A stretch of DNA of 62,520 nucleotides from Treponema berlinense (GCF_900167025.1 NZ_FUXC01000014.1:1-62520), one strand, 5' to 3'. Numbered from the stretch's first letter, positions 1 through 7,494 are shown. Numbers and translations: made by a program. The notes: generated by a model from the letters alone, not told the origin.

Positions 1-168
1 ATCTTCGGACATGTTCTTGATGTCTTTTGTCGTGATATTGTTTTTCTCAGCGATTTGTTTTACTTCGCTGACAGTGTGGGGGCTGACATGTCGACTGGAA
101 CAGATTTGCCTTCGTGACATGCCACTTTCAATTAGCTCAAGAATGAGCTTCGGATTGATTTTGGCCAT
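1..168 (-). CDS. istA: IS21-family transposase IstA, N-terminal part
   Basis: The first 56 residues of a transposase are present, running off the left edge. The protein begins MAKINPKLILELIESGMS and continues with RRQIC and a helix-turn-helix-like stretch (HVSPHTVSEVKQIAEK), which is typical of the DNA-binding N-terminus of IS21-family IstA. The start is fixed by a strong GGAGG ribosome-binding site seven bases upstream. The catalytic DDE core and the partner ATPase IstB would lie to the left. The family assignment rests only on this N-terminal segment. Confidence 0.7.
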   Translation of the reverse strand, partial: MAKINPKLILELIESGMSRRQICSSRHVSPHTVSEVKQIAEKNNITTKDIKNMSED

Positions 169-303
169 AAGCAGGCCTCCTTAAAATAAGATTTGAACTT
201 TTATCAAGTTCATAAAAATCTTACTTAAGGTGTTATATTTTAGAAATATTTAATTGGTGCTCTTATTGATATTGGTGGTGCTCAGATGAATATTGATGGT
301 TCA
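1..303 (-). mobile_element. IS21-family insertion sequence, one end
   Basis: This is the upstream end of an IS21-type element whose transposase reads leftward off the window. Between the transposase start and position 303 there are repeated short sequences that look like the multiple terminal repeats of IS21 elements. On the minus strand GAGCACCA occurs twice (about 255-262 and 276-283 on the plus strand), and the outermost copy begins TGAACCATCAATATT near 303. The element boundary at about 303 is inferred from this repeat pattern; the target-site duplication cannot be seen because the other end is outside the window. Confidence 0.65.
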
Positions 304-511
304 TTTTCTGTGAAATAATCAATTAGACAAAAATGAAAAAAAGTTTTTAAAAGATAATAAAAATGATTTTTTTAATGACTTCTTTTCAATTGTTGAATCT
401 CATCATAATGCAATATTAAACAAAATTTTTTTTCTTATATTTTGGTTTGGTGTTTTTGGAACAGCTATTTCAGGACTATTAATTTATATTCGTATTGAAA
501 GTAAATATCCA

Positions 512-1135
512 ATGAATTATTTGGGCATTGCTTTTATAGGTGGTTCTGTTTTGTCACTTATAGTAGGCAGTCTATCTTATTTTATTCTTCACGGAAAAGT
601 AAAATCAATCAAGGTAAAATCTCGATTTTTTATTAATATCAAATGCTGTTTTCAAAGGCTTGATGAACTGGAAATGGCCTTAAGACAACAATTTAAACTT
701 GTTTACAACAATAATTTTAAATTTGATTATGATAATATAGACGACCCTACGATTCCATTTGTGGCAAGAATTCGCAAAGAAAATTCAAAGCTTCCTTTGA
801 ATATTATTAATGTATTTCAAGAACTAGGCATTTTTGAATTTGATAGAGAAACAAAGCTATTTAAAACAAAAAATATTACAGATACAGTAAGTTTTTTCAT
901 GTCAAAGTGTCCAGGGATAAAATCACAAGAATATAGTAAATATTTTTCAAATATCAAACATGCTCATACCATTGATAATAACAGTCGTTTAACTAGAAAA
1001 CGAACTTACAAAGGTGATGATGATATAGAACGTGAGTCCAACCAGAAAAAAACAGAAGACTTTATAAAAAGAATTTTAGATGAATGCGAAAAACATAAGA
1101 TTGTCGCCTCCGATGATAAAAATGCAGAAAAATAG
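512..1135 (+). CDS. Hypothetical membrane-anchored protein, 5' end disturbed
   Basis: No family is recognised. From the ATG at 512 the product is 207 residues, with one hydrophobic segment (about residues 4-26) and then a charged, probably cytoplasmic domain rich in Lys, Asp and Glu. The same frame is open back to 314 and encodes another convincing transmembrane helix (about 421-490), but it has no ATG, GTG or TTG start. An ATG at 333 lies one base out of frame just before a run of seven A; one extra A would join it to this frame. The real gene therefore probably starts at 333 and is frameshifted, or depends on slippage. It lies immediately beside the IS21 end. Confidence 0.5.
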   Translation: MNYLGIAFIGGSVLSLIVGSLSYFILHGKVKSIKVKSRFFINIKCCFQRLDELEMALRQQFKLVYNNNFKFDYDNIDDPTIPFVARIRKENSKLPLNIINVFQELGIFEFDRETKLFKTKNITDTVSFFMSKCPGIKSQEYSKYFSNIKHAHTIDNNSRLTRKRTYKGDDDIERESNQKKTEDFIKRILDECEKHKIVASDDKNAEK

Positions 1136-1197
1136 CCAGCGTTAACAAATTCTAAGTTTCACATTTAAGTCTCACTAAGAGCAACCATCATAAAAAC

Positions 1198-1254
1198 ACC
1201 CTTATAATCTACTTAATCTCTAAATTTTAACCACTTTAAGTAGATTATAAGGGT
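1198..1254. terminator. Perfect 19-bp inverted repeat
   Basis: Positions 1198-1216 and 1236-1254 are perfect inverted copies (arm ACCCTTATAATCTACTTAA) separated by a 19-base loop. GTCTCA/TGAGAC lie further out on both sides, suggesting a longer imperfect palindrome. It sits between a rightward gene ending at 1135 and a leftward gene ending at 1341, so a bidirectional terminator is the simplest reading. The arms are unusually long and AT-rich for that and lack a clear T-run, so a recombination or cassette-junction site is also possible. Confidence 0.5.
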
Positions 1255-1340
1255 ATAAGTGAAGTTTTGAGACATTTTCTATTCTTCTGAATTATTGAAT
1301 TAAAAGATTTCCAACCCCTGCTGGTAGAGTATGTAGGATA

Positions 1341-1973
1341 TTAAAAGGCTTTTATAATCTCTTCCCATTTCAAAATATGAAAGTCATTCGCGTCCATACA
1401 GATGTTTTTATACTGTTCTGGATTCACTTTCTTATGAGAAAAAGATTTGTTGTACTCGCTTAAAAAATAATCTTCTGTTACCATTTTTTCGTGAGTATGT
1501 CCGTGAATATTCACAAGACCGCTTTCTTTTTCAATGAATACTGGCTCATGCGAAAAAATATAATTTCCAAACTGGAGAGGTCCTTTATAAACTTCGTCAA
1601 AACCGAGATATTTAAAGTATTCAATATAATTTGGAAAAGGCTTTTTTCGTGCCCTAAAATCATGATTTCCAAGAATAAGGCACATCTTCCGGTTCTTTTT
1701 CATCCGCATAATGTCTTGCATTATCCGATCATTTCCCAAACGCAGATTCAAAAATACATCACCGAAGTTCCAAATTAAGCAGTCTTCTGGAAGTGCATCA
1801 AATTTTTTAAGAATGAACTCATTCATTTTAGTACAACCTTCTGCTGAATATTCAAAAGGGCGGTTACAATATTTAATTATGTTTATATGAAACAGATGTA
1901 AATCGCTTGTGAGATATATCTTTTCTGGCGAATAACCTAAAGAGAAATCATCAGTTGTAATTTGTGTGAACAT
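1341..1973 (-). CDS. Calcineurin-like metallophosphoesterase
   Basis: A 210-residue protein with the full metal-binding signature of the calcineurin-like phosphoesterase superfamily: SDLHLFH near residue 24, FGDV near 70, LGNHD near 100, SHEP near 140 and HGHTH near 155. Such enzymes use two metal ions to cleave phosphomono- or diesters; the substrate cannot be read from sequence. The start at 1973 is preferred over an upstream in-frame ATG because GGGAG precedes it at proper spacing. It is the last gene of a three-gene minus-strand operon behind a second phosphoesterase and a SLOG-domain protein. Confidence 0.85.
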   Translation of the reverse strand: MFTQITTDDFSLGYSPEKIYLTSDLHLFHINIIKYCNRPFEYSAEGCTKMNEFILKKFDALPEDCLIWNFGDVFLNLRLGNDRIMQDIMRMKKNRKMCLILGNHDFRARKKPFPNYIEYFKYLGFDEVYKGPLQFGNYIFSHEPVFIEKESGLVNIHGHTHEKMVTEDYFLSEYNKSFSHKKVNPEQYKNICMDANDFHILKWEEIIKAF

Positions 1974-1992
1974 ATTTGCTCCCATAATTAAT

Positions 1993-2820
1993 TTAAAAAT
2001 CCAGCATCGCAAAGAGGCCTCTGTTTTTCAAATCATAAAGCCTATTTGTTTCCATTGGATATCCAATCGGATTTAAAAGCAGGGTAATCTTTTTGGAACC
2101 AAGCTGAATAACTTTTCTTCCCGTGTCGTGAGTGTGACCTGCAAGCCAGATAGATTTATGTTTCATCTTTGCAAGATATTCATCCGCATTAAAATAAAAG
2201 TATGCATTTGAGATTTCATCTTCATATTTTCGTGGTATACCAAATGCGGTGGGAATAAAATGTGTCATGACTATATCAGGCTTTTGAGAGATTACATTTT
2301 CAAGTTTTTGCATTTCATCCTTAAAAATTGCATCCGGATCATTATTCTTGTAGCGCCAGTGCACGTTGTCATACCAGAACTGCCATTCATTTTTTAGCCA
2401 TTCTTTAGAATGAGGCCAGGTTTTTGAACCGACTAAAAAATCATTAAAGCCCATGCAACCGCCGATTTTAATCTTGCCGATTTTTGCAGTTGTTCCATCG
2501 AGTAGCGTTACATTCGGAAGTTCAGAAAGTTTTTCTTTTATCCAGTTCAGTTTTTCTTCTGTCTGAGTAAAAGGATTTGCAAGAAAACAGTCGTCATGCT
2601 TTACCGTTAAATCGTGATTTCCAAAAGTTAGAAAAATCTGCTTGTATTTAGGGGAAGCGAGCCTGTAAAAATCAATAAAAATTTTTGGATTGTCAGCTGT
2701 ATCTCCTGCAACGCAAAGCACATCGCATGAAGGAAGATAGCGCTCCATAAAATTTGAGATTTCTGTTCTGTTTTCTGCATAGTGATCTACGTGCAGGTCG
2801 CTAGTTAGGTTTAAAGTCAT
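1993..2820 (-). CDS. Calcineurin-like metallophosphoesterase, longer type
   Basis: A 275-residue soluble phosphoesterase with TSDLHVDH at residues 6-13, AGDTAD near 38, FGNHD near 67, MTHF near 190 and AGHTHD near 228, so all metal ligands are present. It resembles the DNA-repair-exonuclease/YfcE-like branch of the superfamily, but the substrate is unknown. Its ATG overlaps the stop codon of the upstream SLOG gene by one base (TAATG), which implies translational coupling. The next gene downstream is another, clearly different phosphoesterase. This pairing suggests a nucleotide- or nucleic-acid-directed role, which is inference. Confidence 0.85.
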   Translation of the reverse strand: MTLNLTSDLHVDHYAENRTEISNFMERYLPSCDVLCVAGDTADNPKIFIDFYRLASPKYKQIFLTFGNHDLTVKHDDCFLANPFTQTEEKLNWIKEKLSELPNVTLLDGTTAKIGKIKIGGCMGFNDFLVGSKTWPHSKEWLKNEWQFWYDNVHWRYKNNDPDAIFKDEMQKLENVISQKPDIVMTHFIPTAFGIPRKYEDEISNAYFYFNADEYLAKMKHKSIWLAGHTHDTGRKVIQLGSKKITLLLNPIGYPMETNRLYDLKNRGLFAMLDF

Positions 2821-3743
2821 TATGGTCCTTCAAAAGTAATATAATCCCAGTTTGGCTGACGTTCCATCATCAAAATAAGACGATTGGCTAAGGTATTATA
2901 AAATTCAGAAACACATTTTCCTAAATCGACTTCCTTTGCAAAACGTTTCATTTCTTCGGCAATTTTTCTTACGGTTTCGTATGTGTAAAGATTATGATCA
3001 TACCAATCGAATTCAATTTCATCTTCTGAGTCATAATTCTGCACACGACATAGATATGAAATAGATTTGTTAAAGTATCGATGCAGAAATTGATGATATA
3101 AATAATAATAGACAACATCTTCTTCTATTGAGATTTGTTCTTCAAAGTAACAATAACAATTACTATAGCTTTCTGGAGATTTGTCATTAGTTTGTCTTAC
3201 TGGATATATCCAAAAACAAGAACCTGAATTATGCCCCTCTTCCCACCACGGTTCAAATACATCTTTTAGAAAATATTGATAAACTGCTGTTTTATATTTA
3301 GGTAATACTACTCTTAAATCATCAGAGCTTTGAAATATTTCTCTATGATTATCTAAGACATTTTGAACAGCTTCTTCATATAATCTACTGCTGTATATTC
3401 TTACCTTATACGGCTTGCAATACTTCTCTGCCATCAGGATATCGTGTAAACTGCCGCCAGATTCACCATCCCATAAGTCGAGCATAAAGTCACAATCCTT
3501 AGCCATTGCCTCGTTTCGCTGATGACAGGCTTTATTGTGATATTTATCATAATCGGGAAGATATTCATCCAGTGGAATATTATTTTTCACCGCGTATTCT
3601 TTCGCAACTAAATCTACTCCGCGCGCACCGCCTTCAAGAATCGTGACATTGTGAAACTGCTTTTCTGTAATACAATTTTCAATTTCTGAAATAATCCATT
3701 TTCTATCAGTTATTGACCTGCTTCCACATATAAATAAATTCAT
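2820..3743 (-). CDS. SLOG/DUF2493-like N-terminal domain with unknown C-terminal domain
   Basis: A 307-residue protein. The first ~115 residues look like the DUF2493/YspA branch of the SLOG (Rossmann-like, ligand-binding) superfamily: CGSRSITD at 6-13, LEGGARGVDLVAKEYA near 36-51, then a conserved CHQRNEAMAKDCDFML stretch and a Gly-rich GESGGSLHD. The remaining ~190 residues, rich in aromatic and acidic residues, are not recognised. SLOG domains are proposed to bind nucleotides or produce nucleotide-derived signals. It is the first gene of an operon with two phosphoesterases, and AGAGAG precedes the ATG. Confidence 0.75.
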   Translation of the reverse strand: MNLFICGSRSITDRKWIISEIENCITEKQFHNVTILEGGARGVDLVAKEYAVKNNIPLDEYLPDYDKYHNKACHQRNEAMAKDCDFMLDLWDGESGGSLHDILMAEKYCKPYKVRIYSSRLYEEAVQNVLDNHREIFQSSDDLRVVLPKYKTAVYQYFLKDVFEPWWEEGHNSGSCFWIYPVRQTNDKSPESYSNCYCYFEEQISIEEDVVYYYLYHQFLHRYFNKSISYLCRVQNYDSEDEIEFDWYDHNLYTYETVRKIAEEMKRFAKEVDLGKCVSEFYNTLANRLILMMERQPNWDYITFEGP

Positions 3744-4099
3744 GAACTTACTCTCTTTCAGCCCCCAATAAACAAAAAATGGGGAAGAAAACAGAAACCA
3801 TAAAGACGGTCAACGCACAGTATGGCTACAAACCTGAACACTCTCTTCTCCGCGTACAGGTGGGTGCTGTCTTCTTTGCCCCAAGCGAATCGTTTAGTAT
3901 CTTCCTCAGCACGGTCTACCCTGGCATCCAATTCACCAACATAGCCACCCACTCAAACGGTGAGACACGCAACAGCATGGCTTTCCTCGTCCAACACTAA
4001 ACACCGCGTTGCCCAGCTTGGCCGATTTAACGGAATCTCGCCCGGCAATTTTTAATATACTATTGGATTAAGTATTTTTCATTAAACTTAAAATTTAAA
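3744..4099. repeat. Composite repeat, copy A
   Basis: This gene-free stretch carries a copy of the dispersed repeat also found at 6042-6325 and 8934-9248. The shared core runs from about 3907 (CAGCACGGTCTACCC) to 3987; to its left is a stretch unique to this copy. It ends, like the other copies, with CATTAAACTTAAAATTTAAA at 4080-4099. The core has an open plus-strand frame encoding LSTVYPGIQFTNIATHSNG; the two base differences from copy B in the shared part are synonymous in that frame. Function unknown; it looks like a cassette-junction element. Confidence 0.6.
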
Positions 4100-4222
4100 A
4101 ATATTGTTGCAAGAGCAGATAAGGTTTGCAGAGATTATGCTAAGCAAGCTAGAAAACAGTTTGCTCGTGACCGTATATATAATGCTCTTACTGGATTTGA
4201 CAGACCCGCTGATTCTTTCTGA
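4100..4222 (+). pseudogene. Orphan C-terminal gene fragment
   Basis: Directly after the repeat 20-mer an open plus-strand frame encodes about 40 residues rich in Lys, Arg and Asp (ADKVCRDYAKQARK followed by QFARDRIYNALTGFDRP) and stops at 4220-4222. It has no start codon or ribosome-binding site of its own, and the frame runs back through the repeat end. It reads like the C-terminal end of a real protein cut by the repeat. The parent family is not recognised. Confidence 0.35.
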
Positions 4223-4229
4223 AACTTTA

Positions 4230-5129
4230 TCATGCTTTATATCGCTTTATTTTGATGGAATTAGTTATTCCAATAATAGCTGGAATAATTAAAACAATTA
4301 TAACGAGTATTCCATACGGTATCAAAATTTCAAAATCAAAATTTGATAAAAAATATTTTAGCATTTCAAAGAAAGTTTTTATGTTTATTGTATTTGCTTC
4401 TTTTTTGTATAAGAAGTTTTGAATAATTCCTTCATTAAAAATTGAAAAATCAAGGATTATTATGCAAGGAATGAGACCAAGAGCAAGCGTGTTTGTAAAA
4501 GTATGTTTATTTTTTATAATAAGTAACAAAAGAAACCAAATGAATGAGACATATAAAATTAAAAACTTCCAGGATTCTTTTAATAAGATCTTGAAAGTGA
4601 TATTTTCATACATCTGATTTGACAAATTATTAAACCAAAGCTGTATTTGTGGAATATGTATTATTATAAGAAACCAAAAGACTGTATATAATGATAAAAG
4701 AAAAATCCACAACGGCATTCTTTCATCATAAGAATCGTTCTGAGTCAATGTTAGCTTTTCTTTAAAATGTATACGAATATAAATATAAAATCCAATAACC
4801 GCCAGTTGAAGAATTCTAGGAATGTTTAAGTGAAAATGAAAAAATGAGTGTATATGATAAACAGAAGGTATTACCATATGGAAAAGTTTTGTATTAAGAA
4901 AACATAATATTCCGGCGGTTAGAAAAAATAATAATTTTCTGTAAAAATAATTCTTATTTTTTCTATATGAAATTAAGTCGAGTATTATAAAAATCGCTAT
5001 AGAAGAAAGTATAAACAATACACATACGGTAATTAGATCTGCTGAATATTCTGAAAATAAAATGACTGAAATTAAGATTATCAATAAGCCGACTAAAGAA
5101 CAGCCTGATGGTACAATATAAACCCACAT
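4230..5129 (-). CDS. Polytopic membrane protein of unknown function
   Basis: A 299-residue, strongly hydrophobic protein with roughly eight predicted membrane-spanning segments, for example near residues 9-30, 33-52, 66-85, 108-120, 142-163, 190-208, 215-232 and 272-292. Connecting loops are short and Lys/Asn-rich. No transport or enzymatic motif is recognised. The ATG is preceded by AAGGAAC. The gene is AT-rich like the rest of the accessory region, and the tandem structured element at 5189-5410 lies upstream of it on the same strand. Confidence 0.6.
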   Translation of the reverse strand: MWVYIVPSGCSLVGLLIILISVILFSEYSADLITVCVLFILSSIAIFIILDLISYRKNKNYFYRKLLFFLTAGILCFLNTKLFHMVIPSVYHIHSFFHFHLNIPRILQLAVIGFYIYIRIHFKEKLTLTQNDSYDERMPLWIFLLSLYTVFWFLIIIHIPQIQLWFNNLSNQMYENITFKILLKESWKFLILYVSFIWFLLLLIIKNKHTFTNTLALGLIPCIIILDFSIFNEGIIQNFLYKKEANTINIKTFFEMLKYFLSNFDFEILIPYGILVIIVLIIPAIIGITNSIKIKRYKA

Positions 5130-5188
5130 AGTTATTTAAGTTCCTTTACGTGTTTTTTTTTCAGCAACCTGCATTTTTGGGTAACAAT

Positions 5189-5295
5189 ATAAATAAAACA
5201 CCGTTATTGAGGTGGGCGTTGCTCCCACAATACAAACTCTTGAACCAAAAGTCTCCTCTACTGCTTTGAGGGCATCTACAACAACGGTGTATTAA
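5189..5295 (-). ncRNA. Candidate structured RNA, tandem copy 1 (cloverleaf-like)
   Basis: Read on the minus strand, this ~107-nt element folds into an outer 12-bp stem (5279-5290 with 5198-5209) enclosing three hairpins: a 4-bp stem with 9-nt loop (5255-5258/5268-5271), a 7-bp stem (5236-5242/5246-5252), and a 5-bp stem with 7-nt loop (5212-5216/5224-5228; loop AGCAACG). The last resembles a tRNA T-arm. Two positions pair only as G-U on the minus strand (5282/5206 and 5239/5249) and would be A-C mismatches on the plus strand, which points to minus-strand transcription. Family not recognised; candidate only. Confidence 0.5.
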
Positions 5296-5298
5296 ATT

Positions 5299-5410
5299 AT
5301 AAATAAAACTCCGCTAAAGGGTAGGAGTTGCACCTACAATATCAGCCCTTCGTTTTGCAGAAGAACTGTCCGCTACTCGTTTGCGATCATCCGCAATAAC
5401 GATGTATTAA
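5299..5410 (-). ncRNA. Candidate structured RNA, tandem copy 2 (cloverleaf-like)
   Basis: This is the second copy, 110 bp from the first and clearly diverged in sequence but not in fold. The outer stem is 5394-5405 with 5308-5319 (weaker, with mismatches). The inner hairpins are 5371-5373/5383-5385, a 9-bp stem 5343-5351/5360-5368, and 5321-5325/5333-5337 with loop UGCAACU. Compared with copy 1, CCUC/GAGG has become CGC/GCG and a G-C pair in the T-arm-like stem has become A-U. Three more pairs work only as G-U on the minus strand (5314/5399, 5346/5365, 5347/5364). The copies share the flanks ATAAATAAAAC and GTATTAA. Confidence 0.5.
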
Positions 5411-5453
5411 TTATAACATATAATTAAGAATCATTAAATGAACAAGATTTGTC

Positions 5454-5987
5454 TCATTTTTCTAATTCTGCTAGTGTTTTTATGCACTCTTCATTTCCTG
5501 TTTCTTCTGCAACTTTTTTTAAGCATTCAATTGCAGTATTTAATTTTCTATGAATTCTGATTACATCCGATTCCTGTTCGATATGACACTCGCCGTAATT
5601 CATTCCGTATCCCCAAACGCCGTAAAAACCCCAGCATCGATCCAATTGATTTAAAGCAGATAAGAGCTGCTTTTGAAGGTTCTTAAAATATTTATTCATG
5701 TGCTGATTTTCAGGGCTGAGTTCAACAGTAAAATCATTACATTCATGTTTACAGTAAAGTTTATAATCATCTATTAAGACACTGAATACTTCATTATGAA
5801 TGCTATTTTGAAAAACTGATTTATTTCTATTGTAATTATTCAGGAACTTAATTCGTATTCGTAAAGTCTCCCTCATTTCTGCAAACTTTTTTGAGCTTAA
5901 ATATAATCCGCTGCACCAGCGATTTACTTTACTGATTAAGTCAAGAGAAGAGTAATTCTTGTATTCAGTATAATGATTTTTAGACAT
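5454..5987 (-). CDS. Hypothetical protein
   Basis: A 177-residue soluble protein with no recognised domain. It is predicted mostly helical, with many Lys/Glu residues, an aromatic Gly-rich patch in the middle (WGFYGVWGYGMNYGECH, near residues 119-135) and an acidic C-terminus. No signal peptide or membrane segment is seen. It stands alone between the tandem structured element and repeat copy B, in the orientation shared by most genes in this array. It could be an immunity- or cassette-type protein, but nothing in the sequence proves that. Confidence 0.55.
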   Translation of the reverse strand: MSKNHYTEYKNYSSLDLISKVNRWCSGLYLSSKKFAEMRETLRIRIKFLNNYNRNKSVFQNSIHNEVFSVLIDDYKLYCKHECNDFTVELSPENQHMNKYFKNLQKQLLSALNQLDRCWGFYGVWGYGMNYGECHIEQESDVIRIHRKLNTAIECLKKVAEETGNEECIKTLAELEK

Positions 5988-6041
5988 CTTCTTTAGTCAA
6001 ATCTTCCTAAGTTTAATCCTTCTGCCATTCTGCACCTCTAA

Positions 6042-6325
6042 AAATGAGCCTGTAACTTTGCCCAACTGATGAGTCGGGAGAAACAGGCTCAAGAAAGTTA
6101 CCGATGGACGGACATCCCCATCATCAGTCAATGATGTTTTACCTCAGCACGGTCTACCCTGGTATCCAATTCACCAACATAGCCACCCACTCAAACGGTG
6201 AGACACGCAATAGCATGGCTTTCCTCGGCCTAAACATCAGCGCCGGCATAGTCCTTTCTGCTCTTGGTAACTTAATTACAATGTAACATAGGTTTTTCAA
6301 AAAATCATTAAACTTAAAATTTAAA
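6042..6325. repeat. Composite repeat, copy B
   Basis: This copy starts with a hairpin bounded by GAGCCTGT (about 6044-6051) and ACAGGCTC, continues with the block around ACCGATGGACGGA, then the conserved core CAGCACGGTCTACCCTGG, and ends in the AT-rich CATTAAACTTAAAATTTAAA at 6306-6325. An open plus-strand frame (6104-6286) encodes a ~60-residue peptide ending in a hydrophobic stretch (AGIVLSALGNLITM). It is nearly identical to copy D from 6100 to the end, so the two spread recently. Confidence 0.65.
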
Positions 6326-6420
6326 AAGATTTGTCATTTCTTCATTACTCATATCTTTAAGTCTCATTCGTTTTTTTGATTTTTTAACGTCCAATAAAAT
6401 AAGGTGCGTTATTCCTACAA

Positions 6421-6455
6421 AAAAGCCCTGCTCGCTAGACACGGACAGGGCTTCT
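6421..6455 (-). terminator. Terminator of the lipoprotein gene
   Basis: An 8-bp perfect stem AAGCCCTG/CAGGGCTT (6423-6430 and 6445-6452) is followed on the minus strand by a run of T. It lies about 25 bases after the stop codon of the leftward lipoprotein gene and is a convincing intrinsic terminator. Confidence 0.8.
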
Positions 6456-6477
6456 CTTTTTACATATTCAAAAACTT

Positions 6478-7314
6478 CTATTCTGAATAATTGAAGGTCA
6501 GAGAATACTTACCGTCAGATTGTGTCGTACTGTTAAAGAACGTACTGAAGAATACAACTTCGCTAGAACTTAAAGTAACGGAAGAACCGCTTGTGCTTAC
6601 AGTTACTGTTGTACTTACTGCATATCCGTTTGCAGTCCAACTGAATGTAATGTCAGAACCGCTTACAGTATATGTACCGCCGGAGGGAGCATTAGTTTTT
6701 GAACCGGAATAAGTCCAGTTTCCGTCTGATAAAGTAATTGAACCGTTTTTCTGTGTGCCGTTTGCATTGCTGAAGGAATATGTACCGTTTACGGAAGATG
6801 TATCACCTTCATCACTTTCTGAACTAGATGTATCTAGTTTAAATACATCTGGGCTGACATAACCGGTTTCAGGTTCCCAATTTACATCTAAACCTGAGCC
6901 TCTATAATATGAAGAAAACTTTTCAAGCGACAAAAGTTTATCGTTAATTCTTACATAAAATCCCACATAATAATGACCAGGATCTTCTACAAAGATTCCA
7001 GGACTTTCAAAAGGGTCTCCATCATATTCTTCATTATATACATATATTATATCTGTGTTTTGATTTATTTCATATCTTGTAGAGTTTATGAATACAGAAT
7101 CACTTGTAAAAACAAGTGTATTTATTCCACATGTAGGATTATCAGATACAGACTTCCAAGAACCTAGTATTTCTGCATATTTTTCTTTTGCTTTCTCGCT
7201 TCCCCATCCTTCAAAACTTTTCCATGCAGGTTCATGAGTAGAATCAGTTGGCTGCTGACATGAAATAAAAGTAAATAACGATAATACGCTTAATGCAAAT
7301 AAAATTTTCTTCAT
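6478..7314 (-). CDS. Putative lipoprotein
   Basis: A 278-residue protein with a lipoprotein signal peptide: two Lys, a hydrophobic core and a lipobox ending FTFISC, so Cys19 would be lipidated and the protein surface- or periplasm-anchored. The middle third is rich in aromatic and acidic residues. The C-terminal ~100 residues (from SSVNGTYSFSNANGT on) are Ser/Thr/Gly-rich and look like a beta-sandwich. Similar Ser/Thr-rich tails are common in treponemal lipoproteins. AGGAGA precedes the ATG and a strong terminator follows. Function unknown. Confidence 0.7.
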   Translation of the reverse strand: MKKILFALSVLSLFTFISCQQPTDSTHEPAWKSFEGWGSEKAKEKYAEILGSWKSVSDNPTCGINTLVFTSDSVFINSTRYEINQNTDIIYVYNEEYDGDPFESPGIFVEDPGHYYVGFYVRINDKLLSLEKFSSYYRGSGLDVNWEPETGYVSPDVFKLDTSSSESDEGDTSSVNGTYSFSNANGTQKNGSITLSDGNWTYSGSKTNAPSGGTYTVSGSDITFSWTANGYAVSTTVTVSTSGSSVTLSSSEVVFFSTFFNSTTQSDGKYSLTFNYSE

Positions 7315-7369
7315 AGATTTCTCCTGATATTTATATAGATTTTCAACTTAATGAAAAATTGAGTCTGGC

Positions 7370-7494
7370 ACAGCAACTTTTTTCACACGGCATTCCTTGC
7401 GGAAGGGATAGAACAGAGGTTGTGTCTTACTCAGGCTCAATCAATTACACGTTAACATACATTTTTCTAAATTGCATTAAACTTAAAATTTAAA
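7370..7494. repeat. Composite repeat, copy C (shortened)
   Basis: This copy has the left hairpin block (GAGTCTGGCACAGCAACTT through CTCAGGCTC) and the right end CATTAAACTTAAAATTTAAA at 7475-7494, but lacks the ~200-bp core. A GTTAAC palindrome is at 7451-7456. The hairpin block also reads as an open peptide very similar to the one in copy D (QQL.SH.IP.GR.R.EVVSYSGS), so it may be a coding relic rather than a purely structural element. Confidence 0.55.

Noticed and set aside
3758..3952. 64-codon minus-strand frame in repeat copy A
   Set aside because: Differences between repeat copies are synonymous in the plus frame and not in this one; no ribosome-binding site.
5189..5410. Ordinary tandem tRNA genes
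   Set aside because: The closing stem is 12 bp rather than 7, the D-loop lacks GG, the middle arm does not give a normal anticodon loop, and the T-loop has G at position 55.
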